Part shown: positions 8,763-17,729 of the stretch, in pieces
Layout of the letters: every line of letters begins with the position of its first letter
Numbering within the stretch: position 1 is the first letter of the stretch
NCBI RefSeq assembly: GCF_014842025.1
Contig: NZ_JACYUY010000025.1
Location: 1-64,000, forward strand
Length of the DNA: 64,000 nt
Reading direction: 5' to 3'
From: Massilia sp. CFBP 13721
GTDB lineage: Bacteria > Pseudomonadota > Gammaproteobacteria > Burkholderiales > Burkholderiaceae_D
The notes under the pieces: model-generated
The model's input: the letters and a program-made list of their open reading frames with translations, nothing else
Database searches by the model: none
What the model was told of the DNA's origin: nothing
Made by a program: the position numbers and the translations under genes

Positions 8763-9911
8763 CTACAAGCGATGACGTCGATCAGCCCGCATGATCGCGT
8801 CCGGCAGATCCACCGCATGGCCGACGATCAGCACCTTGAACAATTCTCCCATTTCGCTCGGCGCCACGAGTTTATGCACGGCTTTCGACTGTGGCAAATA
8901 ACGCACAGCGTCGTCAGGATCCGTACGTAGCAGCAGGTCACCGATGCCGCAAGCGAGCAGGAAGCCGGACTGGTTCAGGTAACCCAGCACCGGCAGCCCG
9001 GCATCCTGGGCCGCCAGCGCCATCGCCGTGAAATCGACGTGGGCGGTGATGTCCTGTAGTCCCGGCAGGAAGAACGGGTCGGGGTGTGAATGGTGGCGGT
9101 AATGGCACATCAGGGTGCCGCCGCTGCGCTGGTCGACGTAATATTCGTGCGCCGGGAAACCGTAGTCGAGCAGGATCGCCGCGCCCTTGTTACCCTTGAA
9201 CATGGTCGCCAGCGACCCCATGAAGCCACAGGCGACCGGGTGCAGTTCGGTCAGATACCCCGCCGGCAGGGTGTCGGCATCTGGTATCTGGCGCGCCAGC
9301 TGCGCCGCCAGCGCGTCGTCCAGTTGCGCCTGCACGTAAGCAAAGCGGCCCTCCTCGATCGTCACCATCTGGCGGCGCCAGCCATCGTCCGTCTTTAACA
9401 CCAGTTCGACCGGCATGGCGTCGAGCACTTCGTTGGCCAGCACCACGCCGTTGAACGCGTCGGGGAAACCGTCGCGCCATTCGACCTGCGGAAAGTCTTT
9501 CAGGGCTTCCTGCTGGCGCGCGCGCAATTCGCCCGACAGTTCGATGATGGTATAGCTGTTAACTTGCACACCCTCTTCGGCCAGGGCGGTCAGCACGTCG
9601 CGCGCCAGCTTGCCGGTGCCCGCGCCGAATTCGATGATGTTGGGCGCGCTTTGGGCGATAATAGCGGCTGCCGCGCGCGCCAGCGCCTGCCCGAACAGGG
9701 GAGAAATCTCGGGTGCGGTCGTAAAATCGCCGCTCGCGCCCAGCTTGGCGGCGCCGCCGCTGTAGTAGCCGAGCCGGGGCGCATACAGCGCCAGCTCCAT
9801 GAAGCGCGAAAAGGGAATCGCGCCGCCCGCCTCTTCGATATGGGCGGCAATTTCCTGTTGCAAGGCGTGGGACGCGGCCAGCGCGTCGCTGTCGGGAAGG
9901 GGTAAGGACAT
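8763..9911 (-). CDS. MidA/NDUFAF7-family class I SAM-dependent methyltransferase
   Basis: A 382-residue protein of the MidA (DUF185) family; the mitochondrial relative NDUFAF7 methylates an arginine of complex I. Hallmarks are FSRFMELALYAPRLGYY at the N-terminus, GDFTTAPEISPLFGQALA, the SAM-binding segment IIEFGAGTGKLARDVL, EWRDGFPD-like and LANEVLDAMPVE motifs, and the late GTLMCYRHH-type segment (GGTLMCHYRHH). The start at 9911 follows from the family N-terminus; reading further upstream gives only low-complexity sequence antisense to the next gene. It is divergent from the FolM-like reductase with a gap of 54 bp. The substrate in this bacterium is unknown. Confidence 0.92.
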   Translation of the reverse strand: MSLPLPDSDALAASHALQQEIAAHIEEAGGAIPFSRFMELALYAPRLGYYSGGAAKLGASGDFTTAPEISPLFGQALARAAAAIIAQSAPNIIEFGAGTGKLARDVLTALAEEGVQVNSYTIIELSGELRARQQEALKDFPQVEWRDGFPDAFNGVVLANEVLDAMPVELVLKTDDGWRRQMVTIEEGRFAYVQAQLDDALAAQLARQIPDADTLPAGYLTELHPVACGFMGSLATMFKGNKGAAILLDYGFPAHEYYVDQRSGGTLMCHYRHHSHPDPFFLPGLQDITAHVDFTAMALAAQDAGLPVLGYLNQSGFLLACGIGDLLLRTDPDDAVRYLPQSKAVHKLVAPSEMGELFKVLIVGHAVDLPDAIMRADRRHRL

Positions 9912-9965
9912 TCCGGCATTGTAGCCAGATCGGCAGGGATCAACAATTTTGCTCAACCGCAGACC

Positions 9966-10766
9966 ATGACGCACATCACGCTTCCCGCCACCGACGCGCC
10001 GACTTACCTTGTGCCTCGGGTCGCACTCGTCACCGGCGCCGGCCGCCGCCTCGGGCGCGCGATCGCGCTCGGCCTGGCCGCCGCCGGCTGGGACATCGGC
10101 GTGCACTATCGCCATTCCGAGCGCGACGCGATCGAGACGGCGGACGCCATCCGCGCCCTCGGCCGGCGCGCCGCCCTGCTGCCCTGCGACCTCGGCGACG
10201 AAGCGGCCGTGCGCGCGCTGCCGGAACGCGCCGCGCAAGCGCTCGGACGCGTGACTTGCATCGTCAACAACGCTTCGTTGTTCGAATACGACAGCGCCAC
10301 CAGCTTTTCGCCAAGTTTACTGGCTGCGCACATGCACACCAACCTGGCCGCGCCGCTCCTGCTGGCCCAGGCGCTGCACGCGGCCACGCCGGAAAATGAG
10401 CAAGCCGTGGTGATCAACCTGCTCGACCAGAAACTGTACAATCTCAACCCGGATTTTTTGTCGTACACGCTGTCCAAAGCGGCGCTGGAGGCGGCCACCA
10501 AGATGCTGGCGCAGGCGCTGGCGCCAAGGCTGCGCATCGTCGGCGTCGCGCCCGGCATCACGCTGGTGTCGGGCGACCAGAGCGAAGATGGTTTTGCGCA
10601 AGCCCATATGCAGACCCCATTAAACCGCTCGTCGACGCCGCAGGATATTGCCGACGCCGTCGTGTACGCGGCTGCGGCACGCGCGCTCACCGGCACCACA
10701 TTGGTGGTCGACGGCGGCCAGCACCTGGTGCCGCTGGCACGCGACGTGATGTTCCTTACGAAATAA
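9966..10766 (+). CDS. folM: SDR-family pteridine/dihydromonapterin reductase-like protein
   Basis: A 266-residue short-chain dehydrogenase. The cofactor loop reads TGAGRRLGRAIA, the Arg-containing TGxxxRxG form seen in NADPH-dependent pteridine reductases and FolM. Further marks are the IVNNAS motif, the catalytic YTLSKAALEAATK and GVAPGITL. The gene directly precedes folB (32 bp) and then ttcA, so a role in reducing dihydropterin or dihydrofolate is supported by context. FolM reduces dihydromonapterin to tetrahydromonapterin. The exact substrate is inferred; it could be a generic pteridine reductase. Confidence 0.85.
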   Translation: MTHITLPATDAPTYLVPRVALVTGAGRRLGRAIALGLAAAGWDIGVHYRHSERDAIETADAIRALGRRAALLPCDLGDEAAVRALPERAAQALGRVTCIVNNASLFEYDSATSFSPSLLAAHMHTNLAAPLLLAQALHAATPENEQAVVINLLDQKLYNLNPDFLSYTLSKAALEAATKMLAQALAPRLRIVGVAPGITLVSGDQSEDGFAQAHMQTPLNRSSTPQDIADAVVYAAAARALTGTTLVVDGGQHLVPLARDVMFLTK

Positions 10767-10798
10767 ATAACCCAGTCAACACTGAAGAAAGTTTTCCT

Positions 10799-11197
10799 AT
10801 GCTGTCCGCCCTGACCCACCCGAGCTTGCGCGATTGCCGCCGGCTGTTCCTGCGCAATTACGAAGTGATGATCAACATCGGCGTGCACGACTTCGAAAAG
10901 AAGGGAGAACAGCGTGTGTTGATCAATGTCGACCTGTACATCCCGCTGGCCGAATCGACCCCCCACACTGACCAGCTCGATGAAGTCGTCGACTACGATT
11001 TCATGCGCGAGACTATCGCCCAGCGCATGGCGCAAGGCCACGTACACTTGCAGGAAACCCTGTGCGACGACGTCGTGCGCGCCATGCTGGCGCATCCGCG
11101 CGTGCGCGCCGCACGCGTGTCGACCATGAAGCCGGACGTGTATCCCGATTGCGAAGGCGTCGGCGTGGAAGTATTTCAGATCAAGGAAGAAGCATGA
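10799..11197 (+). CDS. folB: Dihydroneopterin aldolase (or epimerase)
   Basis: A 132-residue protein of the FolB/FolX fold, which cleaves 7,8-dihydroneopterin to 6-hydroxymethyl-dihydropterin in folate synthesis. Visible family features are the start of the fold (LFLRNYEVMINIGVHDFEK), the strand QRVLINVDLYIP, DQLDEVVDYDFMRETI, HVHLQETLCDDV and the terminal strand with KPDVYPDCEGVGVEV. It overlaps ttcA by 4 bp (ATGA), so the two are translationally coupled. FolX-type epimerase activity cannot be excluded. Confidence 0.9.
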   Translation: MLSALTHPSLRDCRRLFLRNYEVMINIGVHDFEKKGEQRVLINVDLYIPLAESTPHTDQLDEVVDYDFMRETIAQRMAQGHVHLQETLCDDVVRAMLAHPRVRAARVSTMKPDVYPDCEGVGVEVFQIKEEA

Positions 11198-12117
11198 GCG
11201 CGGTATTGAACGACGTTTCCGCCGACGGCGCGGATGCGAAAAAACTGGAAAAGATCGCCTACGAAAACGGCAAGCTGCATAAACGCCTGTGCCGCCTGGT
11301 CGGCCAGGCGATTGGCGATTTCAACATGATCGAAGACGGCGACAAGGTGATGGTTTGCCTGTCCGGCGGCAAGGACAGCTACGCCCTGCTCGACATCCTG
11401 ATGACGCTGCGCGAACGCGCGCCGATCCACTTCGATATCGTCGCCGTCAACCTCGACCAGAAGCAGCCGAATTTCCCGGCCGACGTGCTGCCGGCCTACC
11501 TCGATAAACTCGGCGTGGATTACCACATCGAAAACCAGGACACGTATTCGATCGTCAAGCGCCTGGTCCCGGAAGGCAAAACCACCTGTTCGCTGTGCTC
11601 GCGCCTGCGCCGCGGTATCCTGTACCGCGTCGCCGACGAACTCGGCTGCAACAAGATCGCCCTCGGCCACCACCGCGACGACATCCTCGAAACCTTTTTC
11701 CTGAACATGTTCTTCGGCGGGAAGCTGAAAGGCATGCCGGCGAAACTGGTGTCGGACGACGGCAAGCACATGGTGATCCGCCCGCTCGCGTATGTGAAGG
11801 AAGCCGATACCGAGCGCTATGCGGAAGTCAAAGGTTTCCCGATCATTCCGTGCGATTTGTGCGGCTCGCAGGAAAACCTGCAGCGTAAACAGATCAAGGC
11901 CATGCTGCGCGGCTGGGAAAAGACGCATCCGGGGCGCGTGGAAAACATTTTTTCGTCGCTCTCCACCGTGGTGCCGTCGCACCTGCAGGACCGCAACCTG
12001 TTCGGGTTCATGGACCTGAAAACGGATGGCATCGCCAATCCGAACGGCGACATCGCTTTCGACGAAGAGCCGTGCTCGACGCCGGCGAGCAATACGATTT
12101 CGCTGACGCAGCTGTAA
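11194..12117 (+). CDS. ttcA: tRNA 2-thiocytidine(32) synthetase TtcA
   Basis: A 307-residue PP-loop ATPase that thiolates cytidine 32 of some tRNAs, using an iron-sulfur cluster. The PP-loop SGGKDSYALLD is near residue 58. The cluster cysteines are in TTCSLCSRLRRG (about 129-132) and IPCDLCGSQ (about 222-226). The LGHHRDDILETFFLNMFFGG segment is typical. The start ATG at 11194 is preceded by AAGGAAGAAGC and overlaps the folB stop. The length fits the family. Confidence 0.96.
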   Translation: MSAVLNDVSADGADAKKLEKIAYENGKLHKRLCRLVGQAIGDFNMIEDGDKVMVCLSGGKDSYALLDILMTLRERAPIHFDIVAVNLDQKQPNFPADVLPAYLDKLGVDYHIENQDTYSIVKRLVPEGKTTCSLCSRLRRGILYRVADELGCNKIALGHHRDDILETFFLNMFFGGKLKGMPAKLVSDDGKHMVIRPLAYVKEADTERYAEVKGFPIIPCDLCGSQENLQRKQIKAMLRGWEKTHPGRVENIFSSLSTVVPSHLQDRNLFGFMDLKTDGIANPNGDIAFDEEPCSTPASNTISLTQL

Positions 12118-12141
12118 ATCGTTCGGGACGCACTCGAAAGG

Positions 12142-12471
12142 CAGCGTTGCGACGCTAATGCCGTTCAGTTAAGCCTGGGCGAACTGTCTGCCAGCGGTGA
12201 GCCAGGCCACACAGGCTGAGTGTCGATCTTCGTAGGGTGGACCGGGCGGCGAACCGCTCAGTCCACGGCCGTTTCGTTGCACTCCTTCATGCCAGGGGAA
12301 GCACGTACGTGCGTGCTCCGGGTTACGTGGTGCATCTCGATATGCATGAGAAAGGCCGTGGACAAAGTCCACCCTACATATCGCGCCACTCGGCATGCGC
12401 GACCAGGCTTGGTATTAGTGCGAAGGCGTGGCAAACTGTTTGACTGAACGGCATGAGCGTTGCGACGCTGC
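12142..12471. repeat. 330-bp nested long inverted repeat (MITE-like)
   Basis: The arms 12142-12173 and 12438-12471 are inverted copies. The core ATGCCGTTCAGT is matched exactly by ACTGAACGGCAT, and the outer AGCGTTGCGACGCT block appears on both sides with two changes. Inside, 12231-12270 (CGTAGGGTGGAC then GTCCACGGCC) is mirrored by 12355-12379 (GGCCGTGGAC then GTCCACCCTAC). The sequence between the inner and outer arms is also related when one side is reverse-complemented (GCCAGGCCAC against GCCTGGTCGC). There is no open reading frame of note. Bases 12118-12141 and 12472-12692 hold a T8 run at 12472-12479 but no gene I can support. Confidence 0.75.
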
Positions 12472-12692
12472 TTTTTTTTGCCTGCCCGCCTACCCGCTCT
12501 CTGCGGCGCCTCACCACTGTCTCACTGAACCACTGCGCGCGATTCGACTCCAACGAATCGATGCGTCATCCGGCACGCAACGTTACCTGGCAATGGTCGC
12601 CGGCGAGGTGGAACATGCAGCTCGCTTACACAATCGGTCCTGGTCCGACGCTCCCGCAACGTGGGTATTCAGTCCACGCCGCCGGAGGAGCC

Positions 12693-13886
12693 ATGCGCGG
12701 ACTCCTTCGAACCATACGATTGCTGGCCGTGCTGGCTGCCATCGCCGTGAGCGGTATCGGTTGCAGCCGCGAGGCGCCAGCCCAGCCGGCGCAGGGGGCG
12801 GCCGGTCCGCCGCAGGTTTCGGTGGCCGAGGTGCAGAGCCGCACGGTCGAAGAATTCGAGCAGTTCAGCGCGCGCCTGGCGGCGGTCGAGCAGGTCGAGG
12901 TAAGGGCGCGCGTGGCGGGCCCGCTTGAACGGGTGCATTTCCGCGACGGCCAGGTGGTGCGCAAGGGCGATATGCTGTTCACCATCGATCCGCGCCCGTT
13001 CAAGGCCGAGGTCGATCGCCTGACGGCCGCGGTGGCGGCCGCGCGCAGCCAGGGCGAACTGGCGCGCATCGAGTGGGCGCGCGCCGAGAAGCTGTTGCCG
13101 CTGAACGCCATTTCCCAGCAGGAAGCCGACCAGCGCCGCGCCACGGCGCGCAACGCCAACAGCAGCCTTGCCGCGGCCGAGGCCCAGCTGGAGGCGGCGC
13201 AACTGAGCCTGGGTTACACCCGGATCAGCGCGCCGATCGGTGGGCGCGCCTCGCGCACGGCACTCACGGAAGGCAACCTGGTCAGCGCCAATGAGCAGGT
13301 ACTGACCTCGATCGTGTCGACCAGCCGCATGTATGCCTACTTCGATGCCAGCGAGGCAGCCTTCCTCAAGTTCGGCCAGGCCGCGGCCAACCAGAAGAGC
13401 GCGCCGATTGTGCGGATGGGCTTGTTCAACGAGGAGGGCTTTCCACACGCCGGCACGATCGACTTCGTCGACAACCGGCTCGACCCGGCCACTGGCAGCG
13501 TGCAACTGCGCGGGGTGTTCGACAACCCGGACGGCCGCTTCACGCCGGGCCTGTCGGCGCGGGTGCGGGTGGGCGCCGGCAAGCCCTACCTGGCGACCCT
13601 GGTGCCGGAGCGCGCGATCACGATCGACCAGACGCGCAGGATCGTGCTGGTGGTCGGCCCCGGGCAGGTGGTCCAGGCGCGCGAGGTCAAGCCCGGCGCC
13701 TTGATCGACGGCATGCGTGTGGTGACCGGGGTCAAGCCGGGCGAACGCATCGTCATCGACGGCCTGCAGCGGGCCATGCCCGGCGCGCCGGTGACGCCCA
13801 GGCTGGTGAGGCTGGACCCGCGCGGCGTGCCAATGCCCGCACCCGGCGCGCCGGCCGGCCCCGCAGTTGCCGCCAGAAAAGGCTAG
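12693..13886 (+). CDS. RND efflux periplasmic adaptor subunit (MexE/AcrA family)
   Basis: A 397-residue membrane fusion protein that links an RND pump to an outer-membrane channel. It has an N-terminal hydrophobic signal ending SGIGC, so it is probably a lipoprotein although the lipobox is imperfect. A barrel-sandwich segment follows (RARVAGPLERVHFRDGQ, KGDMLFTIDPRPF), then the alpha-hairpin (about 105-165), the second half-lipoyl region (GYTRISAPIGGRASRT) and beta-barrel and membrane-proximal parts. A near-perfect GGAGGAG ribosome site ends 2 nt before the ATG at 12693, which decides this start over upstream in-frame codons. The pump gene follows after 7 bp. Confidence 0.93.
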   Translation: MRGLLRTIRLLAVLAAIAVSGIGCSREAPAQPAQGAAGPPQVSVAEVQSRTVEEFEQFSARLAAVEQVEVRARVAGPLERVHFRDGQVVRKGDMLFTIDPRPFKAEVDRLTAAVAAARSQGELARIEWARAEKLLPLNAISQQEADQRRATARNANSSLAAAEAQLEAAQLSLGYTRISAPIGGRASRTALTEGNLVSANEQVLTSIVSTSRMYAYFDASEAAFLKFGQAAANQKSAPIVRMGLFNEEGFPHAGTIDFVDNRLDPATGSVQLRGVFDNPDGRFTPGLSARVRVGAGKPYLATLVPERAITIDQTRRIVLVVGPGQVVQAREVKPGALIDGMRVVTGVKPGERIVIDGLQRAMPGAPVTPRLVRLDPRGVPMPAPGAPAGPAVAARKG

Positions 13887-13893
13887 GACGCCG

Positions 13894-16800
13894 ATGGATA
13901 TCGCGAGCAAGTTCATCGACCGGCCGCGCTTTGCAACGGTGCTATCGATGTTCATTTTCCTGGTCGGCACGCTGTCGATCTTCCTGCTGCCCATCTCCGA
14001 GTATCCCGCCGTGGCGCCGCCGCAGGTGGTGGTACGTGCGCAATTCCCCGGCGCCAATCCTCGCGTGATCGCCGAGACCGTGGCCACGCCGCTGGAAGAA
14101 CAGATCAACGGTATCGATCACCTGCTCTACTTCGAAAGCCAGTCGACCGCCGATGGCGCGATGAACCTGACCGTCACCTTCGCCATCGGCACCGATCCCG
14201 AGGTGGCCGAGACGGCGGTCCAGAACCGCATCAACCGCGCGCTGCCGCGCCTGCCCGACATCGTGCGCCAGATCGGCGTGACCACCGAGAAACAGGCCCC
14301 CAACCTGACCATGGTCGTGCACCTGATCAGTCCGGACAACAGCCGCGACGCACTTTACCTGCGCAACTACGCACAGCTGCAGATACGCGACGAGTTGCTG
14401 CGGATCGGCGGCATGGGCAGCGTGCTGTTGTTCGGCGCGGGCGACTACGCGATGCGCATCTGGGTCAACCCGCAGCAACTGGCGGCGCACGCGATGACCG
14501 CCAGCGACGTGGTGGCGGCGGTGCGCGAACAAAACGCCTCGGTCGCGGCCGGCGTGGTCGGCGCGCCGCCGGCCCCGGCCGGCAGCGATTTCCAGCTGCC
14601 GATCAATACCCAGGGCCGGCTCACGACCGTGGAGGAATTCGGTGACATCATCGTGCGCTCCAATCCGAGAACGGGCGCGCTGGTGCGCATCAAGGACGTG
14701 GGGCGGGTCGAGATGAGCGCCAACACCTATGCCTTGCGCAGCCTGCTCAACAACAAGGAGGCGGCGGCGATCGCCATCTTCCAGGCGCCGGGCAGCAATG
14801 CGTTGGCGCTGTCGCAGGACGTGCGCGCGGTCATGGAGCGCGTCAGCAAGACGTTTCCGCCCGGGGTGGCCTACAGCATCGTCTACGACCCCACGCGCTT
14901 CGTGCAGACCTCGATCGAAAAGGTGGTGGTCACCCTGATCGAGGCGGTGCTGCTGGTGGTGCTGGTGGTGATCGTATTCCTGCAGACCTGGCGTGCCTCC
15001 ATCATCCCGCTGCTGGCGGTGCCGGTGTCGATCGTCGGCACCTTTGCGGTGTTGCTGGCGTTCGGCTTTTCGATCAACACGCTGACGCTGTTCGGGATGG
15101 TGCTGGCGATCGGCATCGTGGTCGACGACGCCATCGTGGTGGTCGAAAACGTCGAGCGCAACATCGAGAACGGCCTGACCGCGCGCAGCGCCACGATCAG
15201 GGCCATGCAGGAAGTGAGCGGGCCGATCGTCGCCATTGCCCTGGTGCTGTGCGCGGTGTTCGTGCCGCTCGCGTTCGTGCCGGGCCTGTCGGGCCAGTTC
15301 TACCGGCAGTTCGCGGTGACCATCGCCATTTCGACCCTCATCTCGGCATTCAACTCGTTGACCCTGTCGCCGGCGCTGGCGTCGATCCTGCTGCGCCCGC
15401 ACGATGCCCCGAAAGACCGCCTCGAGCGCGGGATCGACCGCCTGTTCGGGCCGCTGTTCCGGCGCTTCAACCACCGCTTCCACCAGGCCAGCGAAAGCTA
15501 CCAGCGCGGCGTCGCGCGCCTGCTGGGACGCAAGCTGGCCGCGATGCTGGTGTACGCGGCGCTGCTGGGCGTCACCGCGTTCATGTTCACGCGCGTGCCG
15601 AGCGGCTTCGTGCCGGCGCCGGACAAGCAATACCTGATCGGCGTGGCCCAGTTGCCGGCCGGCGCCTCGCTCGACCGGACCGACGCCGTGATCCGGCGCA
15701 TGAGCGACATTGCGTTGGAGGTGCCCGGCATCGTCGATGCGGTGGCCTTCCCGGGCCTGTCGATCGCCGGCTTCTCGGCCGCGCCCAACGAGGGCCTGGT
15801 GTTCTTTGGCCTGGCGCCGTTTGAGCAACGCACGGGCGCCGACCTGTCCAAGGACGCGATCCTGGGGCGCGTGAATGGCGCGATCCAGCAAATCGAGGGC
15901 GCGCGCATGTTCGTGGTGCCGCCGCCGGCGGTCGAGGGGGTGGGCACCGCGGGCGGCTTCAAGCTGCAGGTGCAGGACCGCGCCGGCCTCGGCGAGAAAG
16001 CCCTGTACGAAGCGGCGTGGGGCACGCTGGGCCAGATCTATGCCAATCCGCAGTCGCCGATTAGTACCCCCTACTCCACCTACGACATCAACGTGCCGCA
16101 ACTGCTGGCCGACGTCGACCGCACCAGAGCCAAGCAGATGGGCATTGCGCTGGGCGACATCTACGACACCTTGCAAATCAACCTGGGCTCCCTGTACGTG
16201 AATGACTTCACCCGCTTCGGCAAAACCTACCAGGTGATCGTGCAGGCCGACGCGCCGTTCCGCGCCAACGCCGACGACATTCCCCGGCTCGAGACCCGCA
16301 ACGCATTGGGTGAAATGGTGCCGCTCGGCGGGCTGATCAAGGTCGAGCCGACGTTCGGGCCAACTCGCGTGACCCGCTACAACGGCATCCCCGCGGCCGA
16401 CATCAACGGCGCGCCCAAGCCGGGCGTATCGAGCGGACAGGCGGAACAGGAAATGGAGCGCCTGCTGGCGGCCCTGCCGCGCGGCATCGGCTACGAATGG
16501 ACCGAGCTGTCGTACCAGGACCGGCTCACGCGCGACGTCGCGCTGCCCGGCACGGGCGCGCGCGTGCCGACGCTGGCGGCACTGCTGGCGCTGTCGCTGA
16601 TACTCGTGGTCCTGGTGCTGGCCGCGCAGTACGAAAGCTGGACACTGCCGCTGGCGATCGTCGCGATCGTGCCGATGTGTACGCTGTCGGCGCTGTTCGG
16701 CGTCTGGCTGTCGAGCCTGCCTCCCTTCGCCCAGCCGGGCGACCTGAACATCTTCACCCAGGTGGCGCTGGTCGTACTGGTTGGGCTGGCCTGCAAGAAC

Positions 16801-17178
16801 GCGATCCTGATCGTCGAGTTCGCCAAGGACCTGGAGGGGGCGGGCCGCGATACATACACCGCCACCATCGAAGCGGCGCGCTTGCGGCTACGCCCGATTT
16901 TGATGACCTCGATCGCATTCTGCGCCGGCGTCATCCCGCTCATCGTCGGCAGCGGCGCCGGCAGTGAGATGCGGCGCGCGATGGGCATTGCGGTGTTCTC
17001 GGGGATGCTCGGGGTCACGGCGTTCGGCATCTTCCTGACCCCGGTGTTCTACATGCTGCTGCGCAGCGCCACGGCGCGCCGGCGTGCCCATGCGGCCGCG
17101 GTGCAGGCCGAGGTCGACGCCTGCGCGCATCCCTACCATCCCGGGGAAGAGTCCGCTGCCGGCAAGAATCCGTCCTGA
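13894..17178 (+). CDS. RND multidrug efflux pump, inner-membrane HAE1 transporter (MexF-like)
   Basis: A 1094-residue proton-driven exporter. The N-terminus ASKFIDRPRFATVLSMFIF and the block ISEYPAVAPPQVVVRAQFPG are typical of the HAE1 class, closest in feel to MexF/BpeF. The proton-relay acidic pair is in GIVVDDAIVVVENVERN (near residue 410). The second-half motifs are LVGLACKNAILIVEFAKD and the final helices with GVIPLIVGSGAGSEMRRAMG. It is translated just after the adaptor (AGGA before the ATG) and is the last gene of this operon. No outer-membrane channel and no local regulator are present, so it must borrow a TolC/OprM-type channel encoded elsewhere. Substrates cannot be predicted. Confidence 0.95.
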   Translation: MDIASKFIDRPRFATVLSMFIFLVGTLSIFLLPISEYPAVAPPQVVVRAQFPGANPRVIAETVATPLEEQINGIDHLLYFESQSTADGAMNLTVTFAIGTDPEVAETAVQNRINRALPRLPDIVRQIGVTTEKQAPNLTMVVHLISPDNSRDALYLRNYAQLQIRDELLRIGGMGSVLLFGAGDYAMRIWVNPQQLAAHAMTASDVVAAVREQNASVAAGVVGAPPAPAGSDFQLPINTQGRLTTVEEFGDIIVRSNPRTGALVRIKDVGRVEMSANTYALRSLLNNKEAAAIAIFQAPGSNALALSQDVRAVMERVSKTFPPGVAYSIVYDPTRFVQTSIEKVVVTLIEAVLLVVLVVIVFLQTWRASIIPLLAVPVSIVGTFAVLLAFGFSINTLTLFGMVLAIGIVVDDAIVVVENVERNIENGLTARSATIRAMQEVSGPIVAIALVLCAVFVPLAFVPGLSGQFYRQFAVTIAISTLISAFNSLTLSPALASILLRPHDAPKDRLERGIDRLFGPLFRRFNHRFHQASESYQRGVARLLGRKLAAMLVYAALLGVTAFMFTRVPSGFVPAPDKQYLIGVAQLPAGASLDRTDAVIRRMSDIALEVPGIVDAVAFPGLSIAGFSAAPNEGLVFFGLAPFEQRTGADLSKDAILGRVNGAIQQIEGARMFVVPPPAVEGVGTAGGFKLQVQDRAGLGEKALYEAAWGTLGQIYANPQSPISTPYSTYDINVPQLLADVDRTRAKQMGIALGDIYDTLQINLGSLYVNDFTRFGKTYQVIVQADAPFRANADDIPRLETRNALGEMVPLGGLIKVEPTFGPTRVTRYNGIPAADINGAPKPGVSSGQAEQEMERLLAALPRGIGYEWTELSYQDRLTRDVALPGTGARVPTLAALLALSLILVVLVLAAQYESWTLPLAIVAIVPMCTLSALFGVWLSSLPPFAQPGDLNIFTQVALVVLVGLACKNAILIVEFAKDLEGAGRDTYTATIEAARLRLRPILMTSIAFCAGVIPLIVGSGAGSEMRRAMGIAVFSGMLGVTAFGIFLTPVFYMLLRSATARRRAHAAAVQAEVDACAHPYHPGEESAAGKNPS

Positions 17179-17212
17179 TGTGGTGCGTGCTCCGACGCAG
17201 GGTCCTGTTTCA

Positions 17213-17722
17213 TCAAGCGAGGGCCAGCGCGAACAGCTGCAGCGCGCGCGTGCTGTCCGGCGCCTGGAAACTGCGCTCGAAGCGCAGGCCCAGTTTTTCG
17301 AGCAGGCGGATCGAGGCGGCGTTCTCGGGAACGACGGTGGCGACCAGGCGCTTCAAGCCGAGCGCACGCGCATGCGCCAGCACGCCCTGCGCCGCCTCCA
17401 GCGCATAACCCTGACCGCCATACTGCGGCAGGAAGGCGTAGCCGATGTCGACGTCGTCGAGGAAATCGCGCTTGGCCAGGCCGCAGACGCCAAGCGGGCA
17501 GCCGCCCTCCTTCAACTCGACGACATGGAAGCCGAAGCCGTGACGGGCCACCATCGCCATCGGTCCGTTGAGGATGTACTCGCGCGCGCCTTCGACGGTG
17601 CGGATGCCGCGGTCGCCGATAAACCGGTGCCAGGCGGGGTCGTTGAGCAGGCCGAGCATGAATGCGGCATCGCCGGGTGTCATGTGGCGCAGGCGCAGGC
17701 GTTCGGTTTGCAGGACGATCAT
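17213..17722 (-). CDS. GNAT N-acetyltransferase (RimJ/RimL-like)
   Basis: A 169-residue GNAT protein. It starts LQTERLRLRHMTPGDAAFM, the usual opening of RimJ/RimL-type acetyltransferases. The acetyl-CoA binding region is YAFLPQYGGQGYALEAAQGVL, followed by LVATVVPENAASIRLLEKLG. It lies 7 bp downstream of the MFS transporter gene on the same strand, and a shared transcript is likely. The acceptor substrate is not known. A TTG one codon earlier is an alternative start. Confidence 0.88.
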   Translation of the reverse strand: MIVLQTERLRLRHMTPGDAAFMLGLLNDPAWHRFIGDRGIRTVEGAREYILNGPMAMVARHGFGFHVVELKEGGCPLGVCGLAKRDFLDDVDIGYAFLPQYGGQGYALEAAQGVLAHARALGLKRLVATVVPENAASIRLLEKLGLRFERSFQAPDSTRALQLFALALA

Positions 17723-17729
17723 CAAAGGC

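Noticed and set aside
12453..12692. N-terminal extension of the RND adaptor gene from 12453
   Set aside because: The frame is open, but the GGAGGAG site and lipoprotein-like signal peptide at 12693 show the real start; the extension runs into the inverted repeat.
13942..16176. A 744-codon antisense frame within the RND pump gene
   Set aside because: The same GC-rich shadow effect; rich in His, Arg and Gln repeats and without any recognisable motif.
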